Assembly (NCBI RefSeq): GCF_900188315.1 | Contig: NZ_LT897781.1 | Location: 2,976,001-3,040,000, forward strand | Origin: Marinobacter sp. es.042 | GTDB taxonomy: Bacteria > Pseudomonadota > Gammaproteobacteria > Pseudomonadales > Oleiphilaceae | Direction of reading: 5' to 3' | Length of the DNA stretch: 64,000 nt | Shown: piece after piece, positions 1 through 9,273 of the stretch | Layout of the letters: every line of letters starts with the position of its first letter | Position numbering within the stretch: the stretch's first letter is position 1 | Translations under genes and position numbers: made by a program | The notes under the pieces: generated by a model | What the model was told of the DNA's origin: nothing | What the model saw: only the letters and a program-made list of their open reading frames with translations | Databases searched by the model: none

Positions 1-315
1 CATGTTGCCGGTATCGGGCGCCGAGCAGTTGAAGACCTCGGGGGCCATGGCCGAACGGCCCATGATTTCGCAAAGGTGGGCGTATTCGAAGTTGCTGAGG
101 CCTGCGCCGAATTCGCTGTCAGGCAGAAACAGGTTCCACAGGCCGGCGGCTCTGGCCTTCTGCTTCAGTTCTTCAATAATGGGGACCGGCGCCCACCGGT
201 CCTCGGCATCTTCGATCTGTCGATGATGGGTCTCTTCGTTCGGGTAGATGTGGGCAGCCATGAAATCGTTTAACTCAGACTGCAGCTGTTTTGCCCTGTC
301 AGACAGCTCGAACAT
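1..315 (-). CDS. Acyl-CoA dehydrogenase, N-terminal part (runs off left edge)
   Basis: The minus-strand frame from the ATG at 315-313 stays open to base 1, giving 105 residues. It begins [18 protein letters not shown], a helical N-terminal domain, and reaches [20 protein letters not shown], the segment near the substrate and FAD pocket typical of the ACAD10/11-like branch of acyl-CoA dehydrogenases. The expected reaction is FAD-dependent alpha,beta-dehydrogenation of acyl-CoA in fatty acid breakdown. A good ribosome site (AGAGGAAA) lies just upstream of the ATG. The catalytic base and the C-terminal domain lie outside the window, so substrate length cannot be judged. The thioesterase gene upstream on the same strand may be co-transcribed. 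Confidence 0.85.
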   Translation of the reverse strand, partial: MFELSDRAKQLQSELNDFMAAHIYPNEETHHRQIEDAEDRWAPVPIIEELKQKARAAGLWNLFLPDSEFGAGLSNFEYAHLCEIMGRSAMAPEVFNCSAPDTGNM

Positions 316-372
316 TGCCGTTTCCTCTTGTTGTTATGGTTCGTGACCGCCATCAAACCGGCAATCACCCGT

Positions 373-813
373 TCAGATCGGGACGCCTTCCGGCCCTTCG
401 CTGCCGGAGCGAATGCGGAACGTGGCCTCGGCAATTGCCAGAAGGTTGCCCTTGTCGTCATGCACCTCGCCGGTACTGTTGAAGATCCGGCGCCCTCCGG
501 CGCGTTTTTGGCCGGTTACCCGAATCACGCCCTCGGAACACTGGCCGGTAAACGTGGTGGTAAGCGACAGGGTGACTGCCTTGCGCATCCGGCCCGGAAA
601 GGGACAGTAGGTACCTGCCTGTGCCATGGCGATGTCCAACAGAGACGTCAGTACACCACCATGAATAACGCCGCCAAGATTCAGATGCCCGGGCCCAAGC
701 TCAAGCTCGATGACCGCTTCGTTTTCTTCCCAGGACGCTTGGCGGTAGCCAAGCAGGCTGTGGAAGCCGGGCAGGTCCTGCCCGTGGATAATGTGGCGGT
801 TTTCCTCACTCAT
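373..813 (-). CDS. PaaI-family hotdog thioesterase
   Basis: The 146-residue product is a single hotdog-fold domain. The segment NLGGVIHGGVLTSLLDIAMA holds the HGG motif and the acidic residue on the long central helix used by PaaI/YdiI-type acyl-CoA thioesterases. It has no signal peptide or membrane segment, so it should be cytoplasmic and hydrolyse an acyl- or aryl-CoA. It lies 57 bases upstream of the acyl-CoA dehydrogenase gene on the same strand, which suggests a shared role in CoA-ester metabolism. The exact substrate cannot be read from the sequence. Confidence 0.85.
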   Translation of the reverse strand: MSEENRHIIHGQDLPGFHSLLGYRQASWEENEAVIELELGPGHLNLGGVIHGGVLTSLLDIAMAQAGTYCPFPGRMRKAVTLSLTTTFTGQCSEGVIRVTGQKRAGGRRIFNSTGEVHDDKGNLLAIAEATFRIRSGSEGPEGVPI

Positions 814-1246
814 CAGACATTCATTCCAGGTAGGCCAGGCGGCTCATGTTGTCTTTGTAGTTCTGTTGTTTTCGTAATTTGTCACGCCTTACGGTTTTGA
901 GTCAATATATTTGAAAGGTTGTTTCATCTAGTAAAACAGCATGGATCAAGATTGACGAAAAATGAAAAAGACAACAAGTAGCGGGCCGAACTTTCTCTCT
1001 ACCAAAACCGCTCACAACTCCTCGTGAGCAGGCGTCAGGCGCCGATAGCGCGTTCCCGGCGGCGGTGGAAACCGGTCTTTTGAACTACCCTTACATCAAG
1101 ACCGACTGCGAATTCGAACGACAAACATCCTATTGCAAAGCCCCGATGTTGTGATAGATTCAGAGAATAAAATTCACCCTGCAGTTACGAGTTCTGCACA
1201 GTGAAACACAAAGCAACGCCACTATAACAATGAACGAGGCACGCTC
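814..1246. other. Intergenic region between divergent thioesterase and TRAP genes
   Basis: No convincing gene is present in these 433 bases. An imperfect inverted repeat (CGGTCTT at 1073-1079 and AAGACCG at 1098-1104, with TGA/TCA continuing inwards) could be an operator. A possible promoter for the TRAP operon follows it. The part next to the thioesterase gene is A/T-rich and presumably holds that gene's promoter. Confidence 0.5.
1133..1160 (+). promoter_or_regulatory. Possible sigma-70 promoter of the TRAP operon
   Basis: TTGCAA at 1133-1138 is followed after 16 bases by TAGATT at 1155-1160. A TG dinucleotide sits just before the latter, as in extended -10 promoters. It would place the transcript start about 80 bases before dctP. 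This is a pattern match only. Confidence 0.35.
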
Positions 1247-2293
1247 ATGAAACTCTTTGCTACTGCTCGCAAGACTCTGACGGTGTATGCGTCAGCCCTT
1301 ACCCTCGGTATTACCGCTGCGCTCTCGGCAGCTCCCGCTGCCGCCCAGGACTCCTTTACCTGGAAGGTGCAGTCCCACTGGCCCGGTTCCAGTAGCTCCT
1401 ATACAGACAGTCTTGGACGGATCAAACGGGTTCTGGAGGAGCGCACCGATGGCCGCCTGAAACTGCAGCTTTACGAGGCAGGCTCACTGTTCAAGGCCAC
1501 GGATACCTTCAACGCGGTGAGTCGTGGCATCCTGGAAATGGGTACAATTTCTCCGGCCTATGCCCAGGACAAGATTTCTCTTGCAGGCATTGCCTCTGGC
1601 CTGCCGTTTGCGTTCCGCAATGTTTGGGAGGCCGCCTACTTCCACCAGAACCTTGGGTTCGAGCAGATGCTCCGGGACGAAGCAGCAGAGCATGACGTTT
1701 ACTGGGCCACGGACAAAGTCTATCCAACCGAAATGGTGGTCAAGGAGCCGATTGAAAGCGTGGCGGACTTCAACAGCCTGAAAATCCGCTCCTCCGGCGC
1801 CCTGCAAACGTTCCTGACCGAAGCTGGCGCCGCCGCCTCCTACATTCCGGGCAGTGAACTCTATTCAGCTCTGGATTCCGGCATCGTGGATGGTGCCCAC
1901 TGGGGTGCGGCGCAAGGTGCCTACAGCATGGGCCTGTATGAAGTCGCTAAATACCACGTACAGCCTGCCCTGAACATTGCCGGCACCGACGTCATCATCG
2001 TCAGCCAGAAGGCTCTGAACAAGCTGCCGGAAGACATGCAGAAGATCGTCAAGGACGCCCTGAAAGAGCAGTTCTGGATCCGCACCAACGAGTACCAGTA
2101 CAAGGAGCGCATCACCCTGGCCAAGGCCATCGAAGAGCAGGGCGTGCAACTCAATGTCCTCCCGGACGAAGTTCAGGACAAGCTGGTCGCCACCGCCCAG
2201 GCCATGTGGGATGAAGAGGGCAAGCGCAGCGAAAACGCCAAGAAGGCCCTCGACATGCTGAAAGGTTACCTGGCCGATCTCGGCTACCTCTGA
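1247..2293 (+). CDS. dctP: TRAP transporter periplasmic substrate-binding protein (DctP family)
   Basis: The 348-residue protein has a Sec signal peptide ending near residue 33 (AAPAAAQ) followed by a DctP/TakP-type receptor fold. The segment LKIRSSG (Arg about 181) is the conserved arginine that binds the substrate carboxylate in this family. It delivers a carboxylate-containing ligand to the membrane subunits encoded directly downstream. It most resembles the 2-oxoacid/mannitol-chloroaromatic group of TRAP receptors, but the ligand is not determinable here. The ATG is preceded by GAGGCACGCTC. A hairpin terminator follows the stop, consistent with the receptor being made in excess of the permease. 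Confidence 0.9.
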   Translation: MKLFATARKTLTVYASALTLGITAALSAAPAAAQDSFTWKVQSHWPGSSSSYTDSLGRIKRVLEERTDGRLKLQLYEAGSLFKATDTFNAVSRGILEMGTISPAYAQDKISLAGIASGLPFAFRNVWEAAYFHQNLGFEQMLRDEAAEHDVYWATDKVYPTEMVVKEPIESVADFNSLKIRSSGALQTFLTEAGAAASYIPGSELYSALDSGIVDGAHWGAAQGAYSMGLYEVAKYHVQPALNIAGTDVIIVSQKALNKLPEDMQKIVKDALKEQFWIRTNEYQYKERITLAKAIEEQGVQLNVLPDEVQDKLVATAQAMWDEEGKRSENAKKALDMLKGYLADLGYL

Positions 2294-2313
2294 TCAGACG
2301 TTGCTCTGAATCA

Positions 2314-2340
2314 GGCCGGGGTTCCTGACCCCGGCCTTTC
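2314..2340 (+). terminator. Hairpin between dctP and dctQ
   Basis: A perfect 9-bp stem, GGCCGGGGT (2314-2322) with ACCCCGGCC (2328-2336), loop TCCTG, followed by TTTCT. The T run is short, so partial termination is likely. It would lower permease expression relative to the binding protein. Confidence 0.75.
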
Positions 2341-2378
2341 TGTCCCCGAACCAAACCAGCATCCCGTGGGAGATTGCC

Positions 2379-2927
2379 GTGAGTGTGATGATCGCCGCAT
2401 TCATGAGAGGGGTTACCCGTCTCAACGATTTCATAGGCCGGTGGGTGGCCCTCCTCATTTTCGCGATGTTTGTGTTCCTGCTTCTTGAAGTCGGGTTCCG
2501 TTATCTGCTCAATTCCCCCACGGTCTGGACCAACGAGCTGACCCAGATGCTTTTCGGCATCTACGCCATCATGTCCGGCGGTTACATCATGGCCCATCGG
2601 GGCCACGTGAATGTGGATCTGCTGCATTCGCACCTGAAGCCTCGTAAGCGCGCGGCTCTGGACATTGTCACCTCTTCGGTCTTTTTCATTTTCACGCTCG
2701 CCCTGCTGTGGTTCGGGATCGACATGGCCCAGGAATCGATGTCCAGCTGGGAAACGTCCTATTCCGCCTGGAATCCACCCATCTGGCCGGTGAAGCTGGC
2801 CATTCCCATCGGTACAGCGCTGCTGGTTCTTCAGGGGTTGGTGAAGTTGCTTGAAGACATTGCCGTGGCCTTCAACCTGGATTACTACACGCCCGAAGAG
2901 TCCGAGTCAGAAGGAGAGCCGCTGTGA
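2379..2927 (+). CDS. dctQ: TRAP transporter small permease (DctQ family)
   Basis: The 182-residue protein has four predicted membrane helices and the usual DctQ length. It pairs with DctM to form the Na+-dependent permease. The start is a GTG preceded by GGGAGA. Its stop overlaps the GTG start of dctM by four bases (GTGA), which indicates translational coupling. The segment AHRGHVNVDLL is typical of DctQ proteins of the mannitol/chloroaromatic-type TRAP systems. Its tail is acidic and probably cytoplasmic. Confidence 0.9.
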   Translation: MSVMIAAFMRGVTRLNDFIGRWVALLIFAMFVFLLLEVGFRYLLNSPTVWTNELTQMLFGIYAIMSGGYIMAHRGHVNVDLLHSHLKPRKRAALDIVTSSVFFIFTLALLWFGIDMAQESMSSWETSYSAWNPPIWPVKLAIPIGTALLVLQGLVKLLEDIAVAFNLDYYTPEESESEGEPL

Positions 2928-4234
2928 GCATTGAAGCCCTGACTCTCCTGTTCTTCGGTTCACTGCTGTTTTTCCTGTTGCTGGGCCTGCCGCTGGCGTT
3001 TGTGCTCGGGGGCGTCTCGGTGGTGTTCCTGTATTTCACCTGGGGCTTCGACTCTTTCTACATGGTGGCCTCCCAGATCTGGGGCACCATGGAAAGCTTC
3101 ACACTGGTCGCCATTCCACTGTTCGTCTTCATGGCCATGATTCTGGAGCGCACGGGTGTAGCCCGGGATCTGTACCGGATGATGCATCTCTGGTGTGGCG
3201 GACTGAGAGGCGGCCTGGCCCTCGGCACCCTGGGAATCTGCGCGGTGTTTGCTGCCATGGTGGGCATCAGCGGTGCGGCCGTGGTTGCCATGGGCACCAT
3301 CGCGCTGCCGTCGATGCTTGAGCGGGGCTATGACAAGAGCATGGCTCTGGGTGTGATCAATACCGGCGGTGGCTGGGGCATCCTGATTCCTCCCAGCATC
3401 CTTATGATTCTCTACGCCCTGATAACCGGTGTTTCCGTTGGCAAGATGTTCGCCGCCGGTATCATGCCGGGCGTGCTTCTGATGGTGCTGACCGCTATCT
3501 ACATCATTGTGCGCTGCCACTTGCAGCCGGAACTGGCCCCGGCGCTACCAAAAGAAGACCGGGGCACCTGGCCGGAAAAATTCCGTGCCCTGCGTGCGGT
3601 GCTGCTGCCAATCGGCGTTGTCGTCATGGTGCTGGGGTCCATTATCGGCGGCATCACCACGCCGACAGAAGCGGCTGCCATGGGCGTTCTGGGCGCCCTG
3701 ATATCGGCGGCGGTCTACCGTCAGTTCAAGTGGAGCATCCTGAAGGAAGCCGCCATCCGCACGTTCAAGCTCACTGGCATGATCATGTGGATCCTGTTTG
3801 CCGCCCATGCCTTCAGCGCCGCCTACCAGAGCATGGGCGCCCAGGAACTGATCGAAGGCCTGATGAACATGGTCCCCGGAGGCCCCTGGGGCATCATCAT
3901 CGCCATGATGGTGATCGTGTTCCTGCTGGCCATGGTGCTGGACCCGGTCGGCATCATGCTGATCACCCTGCCGGTGTTCATGCCGATTGTGGAATCCCTG
4001 GGCTTCGATCCGATCTGGTTCGGCATCCTTTTCGTGATCAATATGGAAATCGGCTACATGACGCCACCCTTCGGCTTCAACCTGTTCTATCTGAAGGGCA
4101 TCGTGCCACCGTCGATCACCATGAAGGACATCTACAAGTCGATCATCCCCTTCGTGATTGTGGAAATTGTCGGCATCATTCTGATCATGGTGTTTCCGGA
4201 GATTGCCACCTGGCTGCCGGACCTGTTGTTCTGA
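2924..4234 (+). CDS. dctM: TRAP transporter large permease (DctM family)
   Basis: The 436-residue, very hydrophobic protein has about a dozen membrane helices. It carries the DctM signatures NTGGGWGILIPPSI and the repeat-related GYMTPPFGFNLFYLKG near the C terminus, the two halves of the elevator-type transport domain. It couples substrate uptake to the Na+ gradient, receiving ligand from the dctP product. It starts at a GTG overlapping the dctQ stop. This completes a standard dctP-dctQ-dctM operon. Confidence 0.92.
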   Translation: MSIEALTLLFFGSLLFFLLLGLPLAFVLGGVSVVFLYFTWGFDSFYMVASQIWGTMESFTLVAIPLFVFMAMILERTGVARDLYRMMHLWCGGLRGGLALGTLGICAVFAAMVGISGAAVVAMGTIALPSMLERGYDKSMALGVINTGGGWGILIPPSILMILYALITGVSVGKMFAAGIMPGVLLMVLTAIYIIVRCHLQPELAPALPKEDRGTWPEKFRALRAVLLPIGVVVMVLGSIIGGITTPTEAAAMGVLGALISAAVYRQFKWSILKEAAIRTFKLTGMIMWILFAAHAFSAAYQSMGAQELIEGLMNMVPGGPWGIIIAMMVIVFLLAMVLDPVGIMLITLPVFMPIVESLGFDPIWFGILFVINMEIGYMTPPFGFNLFYLKGIVPPSITMKDIYKSIIPFVIVEIVGIILIMVFPEIATWLPDLLF

Positions 4235-4333
4235 ACCTGACCTGAAAGCAAAGTTGCCAGCCAAAGCGGGTAAGCGCTAATCTCGTGGGACTTCCGGACA
4301 AAGGAACCGGGAGCCCACACAAGGAGAACAGCC

Positions 4334-4927
4334 ATGCATAACCCACAACGAGCGCCGATGCCGGCGTTGACCAGCGTCATCCTCACAGTCTTTTTCTTCC
4401 TGCTTCCGTTACTCCCTGCCCAAAGCCAGGCCGACACCCTTTCCGATCAGCGAGTGGCCTCGTTTATCGAAAGCGTTCGGGCTGCACAAACACTGGCACC
4501 GGAATTCGAGGAGCTGGAGCGTCAGATGGACAACCAGAACGAGAGCGCCATGCCGGATTTCTCCCGGATCGTGTCGGACTCCCTGGAGCAGATGAAAGGC
4601 CACGAAGCCTATGGACGGCTGGAAGACGTGGTGCAGGATCACGGCTTCGACAGCCTGGAATCCTGGGGTGCCACCGGAGACCGGGTTTTCCAGGCCTGGA
4701 TGGCCATCGAAATGGCAGAGCAGAAGCCGGCCGCCAGGCAGGAGATGGAAGCCGCGCTCGCCGAGATGGAAAACAGCCCTCACATGACAGCCGAACAGAA
4801 AGCCCAAATGCGGGCCATGATGGAGGGTGCGATGGGCGCCATGCAAAGCGCGAGCAACGCTCCGGCGGCAGATATCGAGGCGGTGCGTCCCCATGTAGGG
4901 GCGCTGAGACAGCTGGGCGAGGAGTAG
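4334..4927 (+). CDS. Secreted helical protein of unknown function
   Basis: The 197-residue product starts with a hydrophobic signal peptide (residues about 10-33, ending AQSQA) followed by an all-helical region rich in Glu, Met and Ala. The stretch EMAEQKPAARQEMEAALAEM and the following repeats of Met-Glu-Ala look like amphipathic or coiled-coil helices. No cysteine or enzyme motif is visible, and I do not recognise the family. It probably acts in the periplasm. It lies 99 bases after dctM and ends at a strong terminator, so it could be read with the TRAP operon or from its own promoter. A ribosome site (AAGGAGAA) precedes the ATG. Confidence 0.75.
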   Translation: MHNPQRAPMPALTSVILTVFFFLLPLLPAQSQADTLSDQRVASFIESVRAAQTLAPEFEELERQMDNQNESAMPDFSRIVSDSLEQMKGHEAYGRLEDVVQDHGFDSLESWGATGDRVFQAWMAIEMAEQKPAARQEMEAALAEMENSPHMTAEQKAQMRAMMEGAMGAMQSASNAPAADIEAVRPHVGALRQLGEE

Positions 4928-4948
4928 GAAGCAGCCACTGGAAAACAG

Positions 4949-4980
4949 AAAGCCCGGCAAGATCACTTGCCGGGCTTTTT
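4949..4980. terminator. Bidirectional rho-independent terminator
   Basis: A stem of GCCCGGCAAG (4952-4961) with CTTGCCGGGC (4966-4975) and a four-base loop is flanked by AAA on one side and TTTTT on the other. It lies between convergent genes and can serve the secreted-protein gene on the plus strand and the NSS transporter on the minus strand. Confidence 0.85.
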
Positions 4981-5021
4981 CATTGCCACGTTTCATTCAA
5001 CCGTGATGTGGATACCTTTGC

Positions 5022-6419
5022 TCAGGACATCAGGTTGTAGAAAAAGACGATGGCAACTGCAATGGGAGTCACGAACCGGATCAGGTTGTACCAGAGGGTA
5101 AAGGCTCCTCCCTGAAGGGCCAGATCGGATTTCAGCGACTCTTTGGCCACGAACCAGCCGACAAATACCGCCGTCAGCAAACCAGAGAGCGGCAGCAGCA
5201 CGTTGGCTGTGAAGAAGTCCAGAAGGTCAAAGATGGTCTTGCCTTCGAAGCGCTCAAACATAGCGAGCGGCGCGACGTCTGCCCAGACATTCAGCGACAG
5301 AATCGAAGCAATGCCCAGCGCCCAGCAGAGAACACCGACAAGGATGGAGCTGCCCGTGCGGGCCAGGCTGGTCTTTTCCTCAACCCACTCAACTACCGGC
5401 TCCAGCAGGGAAATACCGGAGGTCCAGGCGGCGAACAACAGCAGGATAAAAAACAGGGTGCCAAACAGGCCGCCCATGGGCATATTGCCAAAGGCCAGCG
5501 GCAGGGTCTGGAAAATCAGTCCGGGGCCGGCACCGGCTTCCAGGCCGTTGGCAAACACCACCGGGAAAATGGCCAGGCCGGCCAGGAGCGCGACGACGGT
5601 ATCCATGATGGCCACGCTGACAGCGGTGCGGCCAATGGACACATCCCGACCCAGATAGGAACCGTAGGCCATCATGATGGCCATACCGAGGCTCAGGGTA
5701 AAGAAGGCGTGGCCAAGGGCGATCAGAACCCCGTTGATGGTCAGGGCACCAAAATCCGGCGTGAACAGGAAGCTGACGGCCTCACCAAAATGGCCTGTCG
5801 TGGTGGCATAACCTACCGCCACCAGAAGCAACAGAAACAGGGCCGGCATCAGGATGGTAACGGCCCGTTCCAGGCCTCCTTTCAGTCCCTGGGACACCAC
5901 CAGAATAACCAGCGCCATGAAGATCGTGTGCCAGAACAGCAGCTGCCCGGGGCTGGCCAGCAGGCCGCCGAACAACTCACCGATGGAGTCTGCGGTGCCA
6001 CCGGTAAAGTCGCCCATGGCGGCATGTCCCACATAGGACGCCGCCCAGCCGCCGATCACCGAGTAGAAAGAGAGGATCACAAAGGCCGCGATCATCCCGA
6101 TGATGGCCGAGATCCGCCAGCCCGGCGCGCTGAGGTTGCGCTCTGCCACCAGCCGCATGCTGGTGATGGGGTTATGTCGACCATTCCGGCCGATAAACAC
6201 TTCCGCCATCATGATGGGGATACCGATCACTGCGATACACAGCAGATAAACCAGCACGAAGGCGCCACCACCGTTTTCGCCGGTAACGTAGGGGAACTTC
6301 CAGATATTACCGAGACCGACGGCCGAACCGGTTGCCGCGAGAATAAACGCCAACCGGGAAGACCAGAGACCACGAGCGGCCCCTGAACCGTTGCCCGAAA
6401 CCGAGTTGGACTGAGTCAT
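5022..6419 (-). CDS. Sodium-dependent transporter, NSS (SNF) family
   Basis: The 465-residue protein has the neurotransmitter:sodium symporter N-terminal signature: SRLAFILAATGSAVGLGNIW followed by KFPYVTGENGGGAF. These form Na+ site 2 and the substrate site around TM1. About 11-12 membrane helices are expected, matching the bacterial NSS length. It should import an amino acid or related small organic compound with Na+ at the inner membrane. The substrate is not readable from sequence. The ATG is at 6419-6417. The gene faces the terminator at 4949-4980 and appears monocistronic. Confidence 0.9.
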   Translation of the reverse strand: MTQSNSVSGNGSGAARGLWSSRLAFILAATGSAVGLGNIWKFPYVTGENGGGAFVLVYLLCIAVIGIPIMMAEVFIGRNGRHNPITSMRLVAERNLSAPGWRISAIIGMIAAFVILSFYSVIGGWAASYVGHAAMGDFTGGTADSIGELFGGLLASPGQLLFWHTIFMALVILVVSQGLKGGLERAVTILMPALFLLLLVAVGYATTTGHFGEAVSFLFTPDFGALTINGVLIALGHAFFTLSLGMAIMMAYGSYLGRDVSIGRTAVSVAIMDTVVALLAGLAIFPVVFANGLEAGAGPGLIFQTLPLAFGNMPMGGLFGTLFFILLLFAAWTSGISLLEPVVEWVEEKTSLARTGSSILVGVLCWALGIASILSLNVWADVAPLAMFERFEGKTIFDLLDFFTANVLLPLSGLLTAVFVGWFVAKESLKSDLALQGGAFTLWYNLIRFVTPIAVAIVFFYNLMS

Positions 6420-6502
6420 GTTGTGTTCCTGTGCTTTTGGCTGAGGAATGTCTTCAAAAAGGGATAGCCACGGCGTTGCCGGGGCAATTGGGGCGGGATT
6501 CT

Positions 6503-6534
6503 GCCAGCACTGGCGCGTCGATGCCAGTGCTGGC
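6503..6534. repeat. Perfect 12-bp inverted repeat
   Basis: GCCAGCACTGGC (6503-6514) and its exact complement GCCAGTGCTGGC (6523-6534) are separated by eight bases. It lies between the Aer-type receptor gene and the NSS transporter gene, both on the minus strand. Without a T run it is a weak terminator candidate. It could be an operator or an RNA hairpin in the transporter leader. Confidence 0.55.
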
Positions 6535-6585
6535 GCCCTCCCGGTCCGAATTGGTCCGGTGGGAGGAAAAGGAAGCTAAAGCTAA

Positions 6586-8160
6586 CTAGCCGTTTTTGCT
6601 GATAAACCTGGCTATCAGGTCTTTCAGGCCACGGGACATGGCGCTGAGCCGGTCACTGCTCTGCTTGGCGGAGTCGGCCTGGGCATCACTATGATCGGCC
6701 AGCTCGGCAATATTGGTGATCTGGCGATTGATCTCGTCGGACACCTGGCTCTGCTCCTCAAAGGCCGCAGACATACTGATAAAGCTGTCGGAAATGGTCT
6801 GGATCGAGGTCACGATATCGCGCAGCGAGTTCTCGGCCTCCCGCACCTTTTCAAGGCCCTGACCGGCAACAGCCTCACCGTCCCGGGTTGCCTGGACCGC
6901 CGAGTCCACCTGCTGACGGAAATCATCGATCACGTTCTGGATCCGCACGGTGGATTCCCGGGTCCGGCGGGCCAGTGAGCGCACCTCATCCGCTACCACT
7001 GCAAAACCCCGGCCCTGCTCACCGGCACGCGCCGCTTCGATAGCCGCGTTCAATGCCAGAAGGTTGGTTTGCTCGGCAATCTCGGAAATCAGGTTGGCGG
7101 CTTCACCGATGCTGTTGGTGGACTCGCCCAGCTTGCTGATCGTCGAACCAATACCATTTACGCGGGTTACCAGCTCTTCAATCGCAACCAGCGCTTCGGC
7201 GCTCCGGTCGCTGCCCACACCCGCAAGACGATTGGCCTCCTCGGCTTCACGGGCGTTACTGGTCACCGACTCGGCCACTTCCTGGATCGAGGCGGTCATT
7301 TCATTGATGGCCGAGGCAGTCTGGTCGGTTTCCGCGCGCTGCCGGGCGATCGCCGCCGCGCCATCGCTGATATAGCCGTGGGAAGCCCGCGCCTGCTCGT
7401 AGAGCAGTTCTGCCTGGTCATCAATCCGCGCCAGGGCCGTACGAACCCGGGCCTCTTCACTGACCAGCAACAGCGACAGCTGCGAGAACAGTCCGCGTTC
7501 GTCGCTGTAGGTACGGGCAACAATGGGATCCCGGAAGGCATCAGGCCGCAGGTCCAACAGCCTGCGCAAACGGGCTGCCAGGGAATTGAACACCAGGCCG
7601 AAACCCAGGGCATGACCGATCACGACCAAACCCACCGCCAGCCAGGGCTGGTTGAGCTGAAGCGCCCCCAGGCTCAACACCAGAGAGACAAGGAACGGCC
7701 AGCCGGAACGAAGCATCGACAAGGCACGGTCGCTGAAGGATGAAGTCATCTTTCCAGCAGAGATTTTGCCATAAAGCCGCTCGGCCCTGGCTATCTGCTC
7801 GCGGGTTGGCTCGACCCGAACCGACTCGTAGCCCACCATCTGACCGTTCTCACGAATCGGCGTAACGTAAGCGCTTACCCAGTAATGGTCGCCGCTCTTC
7901 GCCCGGTTCTTGACCACACCCATCCAGGCCTTGCCGGCCTTCAGGTAATCCCACATATCCTTGAACACAGCCTGGGGCATGTCCGGATGGCGGATAATGT
8001 TGTGGGCCTGGCCAACCAGTTCTTCCCGGGAGAAGCCGCTGATTTCCACAAACTCTTCGTTGCAGTAGGTGATCACCCCTTTCAGATCCGTGGTGGTAAT
8101 CAAACGCCCGCCTTTCCGCATTTTGACTTCACGCTGGGTAACCGGGAGATTCTTGCGCAT
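6586..8160 (-). CDS. PAS-domain methyl-accepting chemotaxis protein (Aer type)
   Basis: The 524-residue protein begins [18 protein letters not shown], typical of Aer-like redox/energy taxis receptors. A PAS domain (about residues 15-120, with [20 protein letters not shown]) is followed by membrane segments around 165-210. The C-terminal signalling domain holds the hairpin tip [20 protein letters not shown]. It should sit in the inner membrane and signal to CheA/CheW in response to energy or redox state. I chose the ATG at 8160 because GAAGG precedes it by seven bases and it matches the family N terminus. An in-frame start 75 bases further upstream would add an implausible tail. Confidence 0.9.
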   Translation of the reverse strand: MRKNLPVTQREVKMRKGGRLITTTDLKGVITYCNEEFVEISGFSREELVGQAHNIIRHPDMPQAVFKDMWDYLKAGKAWMGVVKNRAKSGDHYWVSAYVTPIRENGQMVGYESVRVEPTREQIARAERLYGKISAGKMTSSFSDRALSMLRSGWPFLVSLVLSLGALQLNQPWLAVGLVVIGHALGFGLVFNSLAARLRRLLDLRPDAFRDPIVARTYSDERGLFSQLSLLLVSEEARVRTALARIDDQAELLYEQARASHGYISDGAAAIARQRAETDQTASAINEMTASIQEVAESVTSNAREAEEANRLAGVGSDRSAEALVAIEELVTRVNGIGSTISKLGESTNSIGEAANLISEIAEQTNLLALNAAIEAARAGEQGRGFAVVADEVRSLARRTRESTVRIQNVIDDFRQQVDSAVQATRDGEAVAGQGLEKVREAENSLRDIVTSIQTISDSFISMSAAFEEQSQVSDEINRQITNIAELADHSDAQADSAKQSSDRLSAMSRGLKDLIARFISKNG

Positions 8161-8315
8161 AAACGGACCTTCTGACTCGGAGCTGACCACGGGAATAAAT
8201 ATGGGCGAACAAGGGTAAGCCCCGATGAACATCATTGATATTCATCAAGGGTTACCCCGCGTATACCGAGTGTAACGGCAGTCTTCGGCGGAACCTTAGT
8301 CCGTGCAGCTACTTA

Positions 8316-9200
8316 TTATGTGGAAACGGCCAGCCGGGCCCGGGGATGGAAGCGAGCGTTTACCCAGAGGGAGAAGGCGATGACCCCGCCACCGATGGCC
8401 AGCCTCAGCAAATCGGCATCGCGATTCCAGATCAGCAGGTTGACGATCAGGCCTGCAGGCACCAGGGCATTGTTCATGATAGCCAGGGTGCCGGCGTCAA
8501 CCACACAGGCGCCCCGGTTCCACAGGAACAGCCCCAGGCCGGACGCTGCCAGCCCGAGCCACGCGAGAATACCCCACTGCACGGAGGTCGTCGGTAGCTT
8601 GTCGGCATTGCCGAATATCAGGAAGGACGGCAACGCTATGATCAGGGCACCAAAGAAGAAATAGCCGAAGGTACGGTAGGCAGGCAGATCACTCTGGTAG
8701 TGTTGCATCACGTGCTTGTAACCTACCTGGCCGGCGGCAAAGGTAAAATTCGCCACCTGCAGCAAAAGGAAGCCGGTGATGAAGTCCTCACTGAGCCCGT
8801 CGTAGCGTATGATACCCGCCCCGACAGTTGCGATGCCTGCAGCCAGGAGCGCCACCGGTGAAAACCGGCGAAACAGGGCGTCATCCAGCAGGGTCACATA
8901 CAACGGAGTGAAAATCGTGAACAGCAGGACTTCCGGGACCGTCAGGTAGCTAAAGGACCGGTACAGACAGAGGTAGGTAATCCCGAACTGCAGCATGCCG
9001 GTAACCAGAATACCCAGCTTCTGTCCCGAAGCCACGCCCCGCCAGCGGGTGAACGGCAGAAAGACCAGGGCACCGAGCAGCACACGGCTGAGCACCGCAA
9101 AATCGCTGTCCACCTGGCCGGCCAGAAATTCGCCGATCAGACTGAATGAAAACGCCCACAGAACGGTAACAAAAACCAGAAGTCCCATCGCTACTGCCAT
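8316..9200 (-). CDS. yigM: EamA/DMT transporter, YigM-like biotin transporter
   Basis: The 294-residue protein has ten predicted membrane helices in two EamA repeats. It matches E. coli YigM, a biotin importer, over much of its length as I recall that sequence: LWAFSFSLIGEFLAGQVDS near the N terminus and VDAGTLAIMNNALVPAGLIV in the second repeat. This supports a biotin uptake role better than a generic DMT label, but alignment would be needed to confirm. It is divergently transcribed from the MATE gene with a 73-base shared promoter region. Confidence 0.78.
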   Translation of the reverse strand: MAVAMGLLVFVTVLWAFSFSLIGEFLAGQVDSDFAVLSRVLLGALVFLPFTRWRGVASGQKLGILVTGMLQFGITYLCLYRSFSYLTVPEVLLFTIFTPLYVTLLDDALFRRFSPVALLAAGIATVGAGIIRYDGLSEDFITGFLLLQVANFTFAAGQVGYKHVMQHYQSDLPAYRTFGYFFFGALIIALPSFLIFGNADKLPTTSVQWGILAWLGLAASGLGLFLWNRGACVVDAGTLAIMNNALVPAGLIVNLLIWNRDADLLRLAIGGGVIAFSLWVNARFHPRARLAVST

Positions 9201-9273
9201 CTGTTGTGATCAAGGCGCGTACTTTAACGGTTTTCGGAGAAACTTGCAGTGCAGAAACACGGGATAAAACCCC

